NCBI RefSeq assembly: GCF_004791585.1
Contig: NZ_SRUU01000001.1
Span: forward strand, 124,001 to 188,000
From: Mesorhizobium sp. M1C.F.Ca.ET.210.01.1.1
Lineage (GTDB): Bacteria > Pseudomonadota > Alphaproteobacteria > Rhizobiales > Rhizobiaceae
DNA length: 64,000 nt
Reading direction: 5' to 3'
Shown: positions 7,921-16,917 of the stretch, piece after piece
How positions within the stretch are numbered: position 1 is the first letter of the stretch
Layout of the letters: each line of letters begins with the position of its first letter
The notes under the pieces: model-generated
The model's database searches: none
Told to the model about the DNA's origin: nothing
The model's input: the letters and a program-made list of their open reading frames with translations, nothing else
Position numbers and translations under genes: made by a program

Positions 7921-9099
7921 ATGACGATGCCGAAAATCAGGTTTCACAAGCTTGCGGCCATTGCTGTGCTCATCGGATTCGCCGCCTGGATGGCAACGGG
8001 CGAGTTCTCGTCAGTGGGCAGCGCCGCCGACCACCAGAAGGCGGGAGAGCCAAGCAAAGCCACGCAATCCGGGGCCGAAAAGCCGAAGACGGCAGAGGCC
8101 GAGCCGAAGGCTGCGTTGCGTACCGTGGCGGTGGTGACGCCACCGCGCAAGACCTATGCGCGGGCGATACGGATCTCGGGCCTGACCGAGGCCGACAAGC
8201 GCGCGGTGCTGGCCACCCGCGTCGCCGGCGTCATCGACAAGCTGCCGGTCAAGCAGGGCGATCACGTCAAGACGGGCGACCTGGTGCTGATGCTCGCCGC
8301 CGAGGAGAAGATCTCGAACGTCGACAACGCCAAGCAGCTCTTGGTGCAGCGCAAGGCCGAGCTCGATGCCGCCGAGCGGCTGGCCAAGACCGGCAATCTG
8401 CCCAAGCTGCAGCTCGACACCGCCCGATCGAACCTCACTGCGGCGCAGTCGATGCTGGAGACGGCGCAAGCCGAACTCGACCGCAATGAGGTGAAGGCGC
8501 CGTTCGACGGCGTCATCGACCGCGTGCCGGTGGAACTCGGCAGCTCGGTAATGCAGGGCGGCGAAGTAGCGACGATACTCAAGCTCGATCCGGTCATCGC
8601 GCGCGGCGAGATCAGCGAGCGCGACCTGCGCTACATCAAGATCGGCGACGAGGCCAATGTGCGCCTGGTCAACGACCAGAAGGTCACCGGCACGGTGCGC
8701 TACATCAGCCGCGATGCCTCCTCGCAGACCCGCACCTTCCGCGTCGAAGTGGCGATCCCCAATGGCGACGGCTCGATCCCCGCCGGCATGACGGCCGAGA
8801 TCGCGCTCAGCGCCGAACCGACCGATGCGGTGCTTTTGCCGCGCTCCGTGGTGACGCTGGGCGACAAGGGTGACCTCGGCATTCGCGCCGTCGGCAAGGA
8901 CGACAAGGTGGCGTTCTTCCCGATTGATCTGGTCGACGACACGCCGCATGGCCTGGTGCTCGGCGGCATCCCGCAGGATGCGCGCATCATCGTCGCCGGC
9001 CAGGAGCTGGTGAAGGAAGGCGATCTTGTGAAGCCGGTCGAGGCCGACCAGGCGACCATCAACAAGCTGATCAGCGAAGCTTCCGCCGGCACACAGTAG
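7921..9099 (+). CDS. RND efflux periplasmic adaptor subunit (HlyD/AcrA family)
   Basis: A 392-residue membrane fusion protein. An N-terminal hydrophobic segment (about 10-27) is the signal or anchor. A lipoyl-like half follows (TRVAGVIDKLPVKQGDHVKTGD), then a helical hairpin rich in Ala, Gln and Glu (about 125-180), the second lipoyl half (APFDGVIDRVPVELGSSV) and a beta-barrel. It bridges the inner-membrane pump and an outer-membrane TolC-type channel. The permease gene follows after 79 bp. No outer-membrane factor is adjacent, so a shared TolC is assumed. A start 6 nt later (7927) is equally possible. Confidence 0.92.
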   Translation: MTMPKIRFHKLAAIAVLIGFAAWMATGEFSSVGSAADHQKAGEPSKATQSGAEKPKTAEAEPKAALRTVAVVTPPRKTYARAIRISGLTEADKRAVLATRVAGVIDKLPVKQGDHVKTGDLVLMLAAEEKISNVDNAKQLLVQRKAELDAAERLAKTGNLPKLQLDTARSNLTAAQSMLETAQAELDRNEVKAPFDGVIDRVPVELGSSVMQGGEVATILKLDPVIARGEISERDLRYIKIGDEANVRLVNDQKVTGTVRYISRDASSQTRTFRVEVAIPNGDGSIPAGMTAEIALSAEPTDAVLLPRSVVTLGDKGDLGIRAVGKDDKVAFFPIDLVDDTPHGLVLGGIPQDARIIVAGQELVKEGDLVKPVEADQATINKLISEASAGTQ

Positions 9100-9178
9100 C
9101 GCGATCGCTTGGCGCGCCGGGCCGCCGGCGCGCTGCCGGCCAATGTCGCCGCTTCCATAGAAACAGCAGGCAAAAGTC

Positions 9179-12100
9179 ATGGACATCGTCAGACTCGCCA
9201 TCCACAACGCCCGCCTCACGATATCGGCGCTGATGTTCCTGCTCGTCGCGGGCTGGGTCGCCTATCAGTCGACGCCGAAGGAAGCGGAGCCGGACGTTCC
9301 GATTCCGATGATGTATGTCAGCCTGATCTATCAGGGCATCTCGCCGGAGGACTCCGAGCGCCTGCTGCTCCGACCGATGGAAAGCAAGCTGAAGAGCCTC
9401 AAGGGGCTCAAGGAGATGCGCTCGGCCGCCTTCCAGGGCGGCGGCTACGTGCTGGTCGAATTCCAGCCGCAGACCAATCTGGCCACCGCGCTGCAGGACA
9501 CGCGCAGCAAGGTGCAGGACGCCAAGGCTGATCTGCCGCAGGCGGCCGAGGAGCCGACCGTCAACGAGGTCAACGTCTCGGAATTCCCGGTTCTGGTCGT
9601 CACGCTATCCGGCGACGTGCCGGAGCGCGTGCTGACGGCGGCGGCGCGAGAATTGCGCGACCGGATCGAAGAGGTGCCCGGCGTGCTGGAAGGCTCGCTG
9701 CAGGGCGCGCGCGACGATCTGGTCGAAGTCGTCATCGATCCGGTGAAGCTCTCCTCCTACGGGCTGCAGCTCGACCAGGTGATCCAGGGCGTCGGCGCCT
9801 CCAACAGCCTGGTCGCGGCCGGCAATCTCGAAGGCTCCGAGGGCAAATACGCCGTCAAGGTGCCGTCGCTGATCGAGACGCCGGAGGATATCGCCAACCT
9901 GCCGGTCGTCGCCACGCCCAATGCCGTGGTGCAGGCCAAGGACGTCGCGACCGTGCGCTCGACCTTCAAGGACGCCGAGACGGTGACCCGGCTTGACGGC
10001 AAGCCGGCGATCGCCATCGAGGTGAAGAAGCGCATCGGCGCCAACCTGATCGACACGCTGAACCATGTCAGGGAGGTATCGGACAACTTCATCAAGTCGA
10101 TGCCCGAAGGCATGCATGTCACCTACACGCAGGACAAGTCGGTCTTCGTCAACCAGCTGCTCGGCGACCTGCAGAACCACGTGATGATCGCCGTCATCCT
10201 GGTGTTCATCGTCATCCTCTATGCGCTGTCGGGACGCGCCTCGCTGCTCATCGGCCTCGCCATCCCGTCATCCTTCCTGATGGGCATCCTTCTCCTCGCC
10301 ATGATGGGCTACACGATCAACATGATCGTGCTGTTCAGCCTCATCCTGGCGGTGGGCATGCTGGTCGACGATGCCATCATCGTCACCGAATTCGCCGAGC
10401 GGCGCATGAGCGAGGGCATGCCGAAGGCCGACGCCTTCGCTTTGGCAGCCAAGCGCATGGCCGGCCCGGTCATCGCGGCGACGATGACGCGCATCGCCGC
10501 CTTCTCGCCGCTCTTGTTCTGGCCCGGCATCATCGGCGACTTCATGAAGTACATGCCGATCACGCTGATCGTGACGCTGTCGGCCTCGATGCTCTACGCG
10601 CTGGTCTTCGCGCCGACGCTGGGCGCCATCTTCGCCAAGGCGCCGGCGCATCACGAGGAGGGCAACCGCGACGGCTGGTACATGGCGCTGGTCAAGCAGG
10701 CAGTGCGCTTCCCAATCACCGTCATCCTGCTCACCGTCGGCCTGCTGGTCGGCGTCGGCTTCGCCTATTCGAAATATGGCGCCGGCGTCGAGTTCTTCCC
10801 CAGCGTCGAGCCGGATTACGGCCTGCTCTACGTGCATGCGCGCGGCAATCTTTCGCTGGCTGAAATGGACGCCGCCACCAGGACGGCGGAAAACCGGCTG
10901 CTCGGCTGGCCCGGCGTGAAATCGGTCTATACGCGCGCCGGCAAGACGCAAGGCGGCGGCCAGGACATTCCGGAAGACGTCGTCGGCGTGATCCAGTACG
11001 AATTCGTCGACTGGCGCGAGCGCAAGTCGGCCAACCAGATCCTGAACGACCTGCGCGGCGTCATGGCCGGCATTCCCGGCGTGGACGTCGAGGTGCGCGT
11101 GCCGGAAGCTGGTCCGCCGACCGGCAAGCCGATACAGATCAGGCTGTCGGCCGCCGACCCGGCCGGGCTCGACGACAGGGCGCGGGCGGTGGCGGCGCGG
11201 ATCGCCAAGATCCCCAACGTCATCGATGTTTCGGACGGTCTGCCGCCGCCAGGCGTCGACTGGGCGCTCGAGGTCGATCGCGCCAAGGCGGCGCAATACG
11301 GCATCAGCCCGACCTCGGTCGGCACCGTGGTGCAACTGGTGACAAACGGCCTCAAGCTTTCGGAATACCGGCCGGCGGGCGCCGACGACGCGGTCGACAT
11401 CCGGCTGCGACTGCCGGAGGACCGGCGCACGCTGTCGACGCTCGACGAGCTTCGGGTGCAGACCTCGCAAGGGTCGGTGCCGATCTCGAACTTCGTGGTG
11501 CGCAAGCCCGAGCCGACGGTGGGTATCCTCAACCGCATCGACGGCGCGCGCACCGTGGTGGTGCAAGCCAATGTCAGCGCCGGCGCGCAGGTTGCGGCGG
11601 TGCAGCAGGAAGTCACCAAGGCCGTCGCCGATATGAATCTCGGCAGCGGCATCCGCTGGAAGCTCGCCGGCTCCAACGAGGACAGTGCCGAAGCCAGCGC
11701 CTTCCTCGGCAAGGCCTTCGGCGCCGCGATCTTCCTGATCTTCCTGGTGCTGCTCGCGCAGTTCAACAAGTTCACCAGCGTGTGGCTTGTTCTGTCCTGC
11801 GTGGTCATGGCGACCATCGGCGTGTTCCTGGGGCTGCTTCTGACGGGCGAAGCCTTCGGCATCGTCATGTCGGGCATCGGCGTCATCGCGCTGGCCGGCG
11901 TGGTGGTGAACAACAACATCGTGCTCATCGACACCTATGACCGGCTGCGCGAGGAAGGCTGGGACAAGATGGACGCGGTTCTGCAGACTTGTCGCGAGCG
12001 CGCGCGGCCGGTGGTGCTGACGGCGGTTTCGGCGATCCTCGGCGTGCTGCCGATCGCCTTCGGCCTCGGCCTCGAGATCTTCCATCACGAGACGACGATC

Positions 12101-12355
12101 AACGCGCCGTCGACGCAATGGTGGATCTCGCTGTCCTCGGCGATCGTCTTCGGCCTGTCCTTCGCAACGCTGCTGACGCTGGTGGTGACGCCTTCGATGC
12201 TGATGGTGTTCACCCGCGCCAAGGTGAAGCCCGGCGCGCGACGCGGCTGGTTCGGCCGCCTGTTCCGCCGCGGCAGCGGAGCGATGTCGCCGATCGGCAA
12301 GGCGGCGGACGTGGCTGCCGAAACCGAGATCGCTTTCCCGAAGGCAGCCGAATAG
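9179..12355 (+). CDS. RND efflux transporter permease subunit (AcrB/HAE1-like)
   Basis: A 1058-residue resistance-nodulation-division pump that uses proton influx to export drugs or lipophilic compounds. The family layout is present: one N-terminal membrane helix, a large periplasmic loop, six helices, a second periplasmic loop and a C-terminal helix bundle. The adjacent aspartates of the proton relay appear in AVGMLVDDAIIVTEF. The equivalent of the AcrB TM10 lysine region reads GVVVNNNIVLIDT, as in many rhizobial and Pseudomonas pumps with uncertain substrates. It follows its adaptor in the same operon. Confidence 0.93.
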   Translation: MDIVRLAIHNARLTISALMFLLVAGWVAYQSTPKEAEPDVPIPMMYVSLIYQGISPEDSERLLLRPMESKLKSLKGLKEMRSAAFQGGGYVLVEFQPQTNLATALQDTRSKVQDAKADLPQAAEEPTVNEVNVSEFPVLVVTLSGDVPERVLTAAARELRDRIEEVPGVLEGSLQGARDDLVEVVIDPVKLSSYGLQLDQVIQGVGASNSLVAAGNLEGSEGKYAVKVPSLIETPEDIANLPVVATPNAVVQAKDVATVRSTFKDAETVTRLDGKPAIAIEVKKRIGANLIDTLNHVREVSDNFIKSMPEGMHVTYTQDKSVFVNQLLGDLQNHVMIAVILVFIVILYALSGRASLLIGLAIPSSFLMGILLLAMMGYTINMIVLFSLILAVGMLVDDAIIVTEFAERRMSEGMPKADAFALAAKRMAGPVIAATMTRIAAFSPLLFWPGIIGDFMKYMPITLIVTLSASMLYALVFAPTLGAIFAKAPAHHEEGNRDGWYMALVKQAVRFPITVILLTVGLLVGVGFAYSKYGAGVEFFPSVEPDYGLLYVHARGNLSLAEMDAATRTAENRLLGWPGVKSVYTRAGKTQGGGQDIPEDVVGVIQYEFVDWRERKSANQILNDLRGVMAGIPGVDVEVRVPEAGPPTGKPIQIRLSAADPAGLDDRARAVAARIAKIPNVIDVSDGLPPPGVDWALEVDRAKAAQYGISPTSVGTVVQLVTNGLKLSEYRPAGADDAVDIRLRLPEDRRTLSTLDELRVQTSQGSVPISNFVVRKPEPTVGILNRIDGARTVVVQANVSAGAQVAAVQQEVTKAVADMNLGSGIRWKLAGSNEDSAEASAFLGKAFGAAIFLIFLVLLAQFNKFTSVWLVLSCVVMATIGVFLGLLLTGEAFGIVMSGIGVIALAGVVVNNNIVLIDTYDRLREEGWDKMDAVLQTCRERARPVVLTAVSAILGVLPIAFGLGLEIFHHETTINAPSTQWWISLSSAIVFGLSFATLLTLVVTPSMLMVFTRAKVKPGARRGWFGRLFRRGSGAMSPIGKAADVAAETEIAFPKAAE

Positions 12356-12383
12356 GGCCACTTCGCAACCGGCAGACACCAAG

Positions 12384-12411
12384 GCCGCCCGGGAACAACC
12401 GGGCGGCTTTT
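12384..12411 (+). terminator. Terminator of RND operon
   Basis: A perfect 9-bp GC stem (GCCGCCCGG / CCGGGCGGC) with a 6-nt loop is followed by TTTT, 28 bp after the permease stop. Confidence 0.88.
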
Positions 12412-12450
12412 CGCATTGTTCCCTCAGTTCAACAGACGGCGAGGGCTACC

Positions 12451-12609
12451 ATGACGATCAGCACACTTCTCGTAATAATCCTGATCCTGATCCTAATCGG
12501 CGCTGTGCCGGCCTGGCCGCATTCGCGCTCCTGGGGCTATGGGCCTTCGGGGCTTGTCGGCGTCATTCTGGTCGTGCTGCTGATCCTCTTGTTGATGGGC
12601 AGGATTTAA
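12451..12609 (+). CDS. DUF3309 family small membrane protein
   Basis: A 52-residue protein with two hydrophobic stretches (about 3-19 and 34-50) separated by a Trp/Tyr/Ser-rich turn (AWPHSRSWGYGPSG). This is the DUF3309 pattern, common in proteobacteria and of unknown function; stress-linked expression is often suspected. It stands alone after the RND terminator, and an earlier reading of the same frame as a long ORF is not supported. It ends in a convergent arrangement with the epimerase gene. Confidence 0.85.
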   Translation: MTISTLLVIILILILIGAVPAWPHSRSWGYGPSGLVGVILVVLLILLLMGRI

Positions 12610-12622
12610 CCTCGACATGTTT

Positions 12623-12647
12623 GCGGCCGGGCTTCGGGACCGGCCGC
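12623..12647. terminator. GC hairpin between convergent genes
   Basis: GCGGCCGG / CCGGCCGC pair around a 9-nt loop between the DUF3309 gene and the convergent epimerase gene. There is no clear T-run, so it may be a weak bidirectional terminator or an RNA-stabilising hairpin. Confidence 0.5.
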
Positions 12648-12670
12648 AGCATTTCGGTACTTTGTCGTGA

Positions 12671-13627
12671 TCAGGCGGCCTGACGCGAGGCCGCGACGGC
12701 AATGCCGATGTCCTGCATGGCTTCCGCGACTGCCTGGTCGAGCGGGGTGTGCGGGATTTCGCCGATGACCTCTTCCAGCCGCGCCGAGACCAGCCGGTGC
12801 GGCTGGAAGCGCAGATAGGACATCGACACGATCTCGCGCCACATGGCCACGAACGGGCTGCCGGCGCGTAGTACCCACCAGGGCATGAAGGAGAGCTTGA
12901 GCTTGCGTCCCATCGCCTTCTCGGCGGCGGCCTTGATGTCGAGGTCGGTGACGGCGTGGCCCGGGAAATTCAGCGCTTCATAGAAGCCGAGCTTGTCGAG
13001 ATTGCGCGCCAGCCCGACAAAGGCCACGGCGAAATCCGGTAGGTAGGCCCACTCATGGGTGAGGCCGGCCGGGCCGGGCGCGGTATAGGCGCCCTTTTCC
13101 ATCTTGGCGGCGACGACGAGGTCGAACCAGGAACCGCTGCCGGTGCCGCCGAAGAAGTCGCCGGCCCGCAGGACAATGGTGCGCACGCGGCCAGCCTCCG
13201 CCTCGCGGCGGAACAGCTCTTCCATGGCGCAGCGGATGCGGCCCTTCTCGGTCGTCGGATGGAAGGGCGTTTCCTCGGTGATCACCTCAGGCATCGGCAA
13301 GCCGTAATTGTAGACGGTTCCGGGGAAGAGATGCAGCGCGTTGTTGGCACGGCAGGCGGCCATGACGTTCTCGGCCATGGGCAGGCACTTGCCCCAGTCG
13401 GTGTAGATCGGGTTCAGTCCGTTGAAGATGATGTCGACGCCTTCGGTGGCTCGGATCAGCGACTGGCGATCCAGCGCATCGCCGGCGACGGCAACAGTGC
13501 CCTTGAGCTCGGCCGGCACCTTGCCGGTGCGGGTGACGGCGCGGACATCGAAACCGGCGGCGATGAAAGCCTTGGCGACCACGCGGCCGAGCCGGCCATT
13601 GGCGCCCAGAATTGCGATCTTGATCAT
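12671..13627 (-). CDS. NAD(P)-dependent epimerase/reductase (extended SDR fold)
   Basis: A 318-residue Rossmann protein with the N-terminal nucleotide motif GANGRLG (8-14) and an NmrA/epimerase-like fold. YNYG occupies the place of the catalytic YxxxK region, so catalytic competence is uncertain. The RBS GGAGAC about 6 nt upstream picks the ATG at 13627 over an in-frame start 51 nt earlier. It is divergent from the LysR gene at 13725, which probably controls it. The substrate is unknown. Confidence 0.82.
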   Translation of the reverse strand: MIKIAILGANGRLGRVVAKAFIAAGFDVRAVTRTGKVPAELKGTVAVAGDALDRQSLIRATEGVDIIFNGLNPIYTDWGKCLPMAENVMAACRANNALHLFPGTVYNYGLPMPEVITEETPFHPTTEKGRIRCAMEELFRREAEAGRVRTIVLRAGDFFGGTGSGSWFDLVVAAKMEKGAYTAPGPAGLTHEWAYLPDFAVAFVGLARNLDKLGFYEALNFPGHAVTDLDIKAAAEKAMGRKLKLSFMPWWVLRAGSPFVAMWREIVSMSYLRFQPHRLVSARLEEVIGEIPHTPLDQAVAEAMQDIGIAVAASRQAA

Positions 13628-13696
13628 TGTTCGTCTCCGTTTGCTTGCGTTTGCCTGCTCAATCTGGCCCTTCCGCAAACGAATGGAAATTGACTT

Positions 13697-13709
13697 AGAT
13701 CGGCGATCT
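13697..13709. promoter_or_regulatory. Palindrome in the epimerase-LysR divergent promoter
   Basis: AGATCG-G-CGATCT is a perfect 13-bp palindrome lying 16 bp before the LysR start. A second inverted repeat (ATTCA-AAAA-TGAAT) overlaps the LysR start codon. Both are candidate LysR operator elements. Confidence 0.4.
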
Positions 13710-13724
13710 GATATTCAAAAATGA

Positions 13725-14639
13725 ATGAGAGAGTTCGACTGGAACCTGATCAAGAGCTTCGTGGCGGTCGCCGAAACCGGCACCCTGTCGGCCGCAGCGC
13801 GCCGGCTGACGGCCAGCCAGCCGACGCTTGGTCGCCACATCGCCGAGCTGGAGCAGGCGCTGGGCATCACGCTCTTCCGGCGCGGGCGTCGCGGCTATGA
13901 GCTGACAGAGGCCGGCAGCGCGCTCTATGAGCGCGGACGGGCGGTCAGCGAGCAGGCCAATGCCTTCTCGCTTTTGGCGCTCGGATCGGTAGAGGCGATC
14001 GAGGGCACGGTGCGCATCGCAGCAAGCGAAGTGGTCGCGGCCTGCGTGCTGCCGGAGATCACGGCCAAGCTTGGCGAAGAGGAGCCGGGCATCGAGGTCG
14101 AGATCGTCGCCTCGAACCAGGTCGAGAACCTTTTGCGCCGCGACGCCGACATCGCCATCCGCATGGTCAGGCCGGCGCAGAACGAGCTGGTGGCCCACAG
14201 GGTGACCGACATTGCGCTCTGCCTGTGCGCGGCGAAATCCTATCTCGACCGGCGCGGCCGGCCGGAGACACCGGCCGATCTTGCCGACCATCCTTTGGTG
14301 GGTTTCGACCGCAGCGACGAGATCATCCGCGGCTTCACCGCGTTCGGCATCCCGGTCAGCCGCAGCAATTTCCGTTTCAGGACCGACAACCAGATCGTGC
14401 TGTGGGAGGCGGTGCGGGCCGGCAACGGCATCGGTATCGGCCAGGAGCCGCTCGCCGACCGCGATCCGCTATTGGAGAAGCTGCTGCCGGACGTGCCCTT
14501 GCCCAACCTGCCGGTGTGGCTTGCCATGCATCGCGACGTGCGCACGAGCATGCGCATCCGCCGCGTGGCGGATTTCTTGCATGAAGAGCTGAAGCGCTAT
14601 TCGGCCGGCGCCGGTTCGGCAGCGAACTCGGCCCGGTGA
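13725..14639 (+). CDS. LysR family transcriptional regulator
   Basis: A 304-residue LysR regulator with the HTH at 1-60 (LIKSFVAVAETGTLSAAARR, SQPTLGRHIAELE) and a standard effector domain. ATG 13725 gives the correct frame; the ATG four bases earlier is out of frame. It is divergent from the epimerase gene. Its last 43 bp overlap the 3' end of the convergent MFS gene, so the two messages can form antisense tails. Confidence 0.9.
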   Translation: MREFDWNLIKSFVAVAETGTLSAAARRLTASQPTLGRHIAELEQALGITLFRRGRRGYELTEAGSALYERGRAVSEQANAFSLLALGSVEAIEGTVRIAASEVVAACVLPEITAKLGEEEPGIEVEIVASNQVENLLRRDADIAIRMVRPAQNELVAHRVTDIALCLCAAKSYLDRRGRPETPADLADHPLVGFDRSDEIIRGFTAFGIPVSRSNFRFRTDNQIVLWEAVRAGNGIGIGQEPLADRDPLLEKLLPDVPLPNLPVWLAMHRDVRTSMRIRRVADFLHEELKRYSAGAGSAANSAR

Positions 14640-15778
14640 GCGAGGCTCGCCATCAACAGCACGATAAGCAGCAGGCCGGAGAGCGCGATGAAGATCGGGC
14701 CGAAGCTCGAATGCTCCGCGACGAAGCCGATCGCCGACGGGGCTACCAGAATGCCGGAATAGCCCATGGTGGTGACCACGCTCATGCCGGTGCCCGACGA
14801 CATGCCTTCCTGGTTGCCGCCGGCCGAGAACAGGATCGGCACCATGTTGGCGATGCCGAAGCCGCAGCAGGCGAAAGCGGCAATCGCAAGCCAGGGCGAG
14901 GGCGAGAGGCCTGCCACGAACATGCCGGCAGCAGCGACAAGCGCCGAACCGCGCAGCGTTGCCACCGCACCGAAGCGGTTGCGCACGCTGTCGCCCAAGA
15001 AGCGCATCAACGCCATGACGCCGGAGAAGGCCGCGTAGGCGAGGCCGGCAATCGCAAGGTCGGCGCCGAGCTCCTGTTGGAGATAGAGCGCCGCCCAGTC
15101 GAGCACCGCGCCCTCGGAGACCATGGTGAGCAGCGCCATCAGCCCGACCAGGTAGACGATCGTGTGCCGGGGCAGCGCGAATTTCGGGTGCTCGGTGGCC
15201 TGCGGCCTGTCTTCGGCGATCAGATGGCCGATCGCGAAGGCGATAACGGCGAATGCGATTGCCGTCACCACGACGGCATGGGCGAGGTAGCCGTAGTTCT
15301 GGATCGAATAGCCGCCCAACGCGCCGCCGGCGAAGCCGCCCAGGCTCCAGAAGCCATGCGAGGGCGACATGATTGCCCGCGACAGCCGCCGCTCGACCAC
15401 CACGGCGTTGGAGTTCATGGCGACGTCCATGCCGCCGATCGAGCCGCCGAAGATAAGCATGGCGATTGCCGCCAGCTGCACGTTGGGTGCAAGCGCCACG
15501 ACCAGCAGGCCGAAACTGCCGCAGAGGCCGAACCAGCGCAGCACGGTGCGCGAGCCGTGCCTGGAAATGAGATGACCGCACCAGGTCATCGCCAAGACCG
15601 CGCCGACGCCGAACAAAAGGATCAGCAGGCCGAGCGTGAATTTCGAGATGTCCAGCCGGGTGAGGAACACCGGGATCTGCGGCGCCCAGCTGCCGGTCAG
15701 GAAGCCGTTGGCCAGGAAGATGCCGGCAACGGCCCAGCGGCCGCGGATCGCGGCCTGCATGAGATTGCGCGCGCCCAT
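14597..15778 (-). CDS. MFS transporter
   Basis: A 393-residue major facilitator with 12 predicted hydrophobic segments. N-terminal motifs are FLTGSWAPQIPVF and LLILLFGVGAVLAM. The pattern resembles the bacterial fucose/YbjJ-like branch, which often exports or imports sugars, but the substrate cannot be fixed from sequence. It overlaps the LysR gene tail by 43 bp on the opposite strand. Confidence 0.85.
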   Translation of the reverse strand: MGARNLMQAAIRGRWAVAGIFLANGFLTGSWAPQIPVFLTRLDISKFTLGLLILLFGVGAVLAMTWCGHLISRHGSRTVLRWFGLCGSFGLLVVALAPNVQLAAIAMLIFGGSIGGMDVAMNSNAVVVERRLSRAIMSPSHGFWSLGGFAGGALGGYSIQNYGYLAHAVVVTAIAFAVIAFAIGHLIAEDRPQATEHPKFALPRHTIVYLVGLMALLTMVSEGAVLDWAALYLQQELGADLAIAGLAYAAFSGVMALMRFLGDSVRNRFGAVATLRGSALVAAAGMFVAGLSPSPWLAIAAFACCGFGIANMVPILFSAGGNQEGMSSGTGMSVVTTMGYSGILVAPSAIGFVAEHSSFGPIFIALSGLLLIVLLMASLAHRAEFAAEPAPAE

Positions 15779-15955
15779 GGTCGAGAATCCGCTGCGAGAA
15801 AGGCTTGGACGGCAAATTAGATCGATTCAACCTTCAGTCAAGCGCCGCTGGTTGAAAGTGCTTGGGCCAAGCCGCGCCGGCAATGCGGTGCTTCCCGCGC
15901 CCACCGGAACGCGGCACAGTCGCGGTGTCCATTCCCAGACATGACAGGACCCCGC

Positions 15956-16549
15956 ATGACCGCCCTGCTTCCCGCCGAACTCGCCTGGTACGCCACCGGC
16001 CGCTTCTACCGCGCCAAGGATGGCGCGGTGGCCGACTACGGATATTTCCTGCATCTGCCCTTCCCCGACGTGCCGCTGTTCGACGGCAAGCGCGCCGAGA
16101 CGACCGCGCATTTCACCTTCGCGGCAAGGCCATTCAAGGCTCAGGGGGTCGACAACGGAGCGCTGTCGCTCGGGCTCGATCCGGTGGGGGAGTTCTCGCT
16201 TTATCTGCAGCGCCGGCCGATGGGAACCTTCGACGATCCGGCTTCGTTCGACCAAGGCGAACGCATCGCCACCTTCCGCCGCACCAGCCTGGTGGCGGGC
16301 ACGACGGTCGCGGTCTCCGCCGGTACGGCAATGGTGCCATTGATCGGCACCAACGTGTTCAGCGCGCGCCTGGTCGCCAGCAGCACATTTGAGTTCGGTG
16401 GCGGCCGCCATGATCTCGCGCACCATCTCGGCGAGGGCGTCACCCAGTTCGGTACCTCCGCAGCCACGCCGATCGCGCCGCCGCCGGCCGGTTACGATCT
16501 GGCGCTGCCGTTCACGGGATCGGCCATAGCGCTGGGCCGAGTCGGGTAG
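15956..16549 (+). CDS. Conserved hypothetical protein
   Basis: A 197-residue soluble protein without a recognised domain, signal peptide or membrane segment. The N-terminus is rich in aromatic residues (ELAWYATGRFYR), the middle is predicted beta-rich, and the C-terminus is Pro/Ala-rich. AGGA about 8 nt upstream favours ATG 15956 over the in-frame ATG at 15941. Codon use is like its neighbours, so it is probably a resident gene. No function is proposed. Confidence 0.7.
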   Translation: MTALLPAELAWYATGRFYRAKDGAVADYGYFLHLPFPDVPLFDGKRAETTAHFTFAARPFKAQGVDNGALSLGLDPVGEFSLYLQRRPMGTFDDPASFDQGERIATFRRTSLVAGTTVAVSAGTAMVPLIGTNVFSARLVASSTFEFGGGRHDLAHHLGEGVTQFGTSAATPIAPPPAGYDLALPFTGSAIALGRVG

Positions 16550-16578
16550 CGAGCCTCAACGCAGGATCAAGGCCTCCG

Positions 16579-16887
16579 TTAGTGGTCCTTCGGCCGCTTC
16601 GCCTCGAACTCGGCCTTCTTGGCTTCGGAGGCTTCGGTCTGGTGAAGTGCCTGCCATTCGGCATAGGGCATGCCGTAGATGATCTCGCGTGACTGGTCCT
16701 TCGATAGCGCGACGCCATCGGCCTCGGCGGCCTCGCGGTACCAGTTCGACAGGCAGTTGCGGCAAAAGCCGGCGAGGTTCATCAGGTCGATGTTCTGGAC
16801 GTCGCCGCGCTCGCGCAGGTGATCGACCAGCCGGCGGAAGGCGGCGGCCTCGAAATCGCGTTTTTGCTCTTGGCTGAGTTCGGTCAT
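16579..16887 (-). CDS. DUF1244 domain-containing protein
   Basis: A 102-residue protein with the DUF1244 core: FEAAAFRRLVDHLRER, NIDLMNLAGFCRNCLSNWY and GMPYAEW. The two cysteines in FCRNCLSNW (CxxC) suggest metal binding. The family is widespread in proteobacteria and has no settled function. The chosen start drops seven residues of an in-frame extension, matching the usual family start MTEL. It lies just downstream of the N-formylglutamate amidohydrolase gene on the same strand, probably the same transcript. Confidence 0.88.
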   Translation of the reverse strand: MTELSQEQKRDFEAAAFRRLVDHLRERGDVQNIDLMNLAGFCRNCLSNWYREAAEADGVALSKDQSREIIYGMPYAEWQALHQTEASEAKKAEFEAKRPKDH

Positions 16888-16917
16888 TTCGTCGTTTCCC
16901 GGCCTCACGGGCCACTG

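Noticed and set aside
7618..7947. A 109-residue ORF on the minus strand before the RND operon
   Set aside because: Overlaps the adaptor start and the TGC boxes, has no domain and no ribosome site, so it is likely a shadow.
10268..12382. A 704-residue minus-strand ORF opposite the RND permease
   Set aside because: Antisense shadow of the permease with histidine/arginine bias and no domain.
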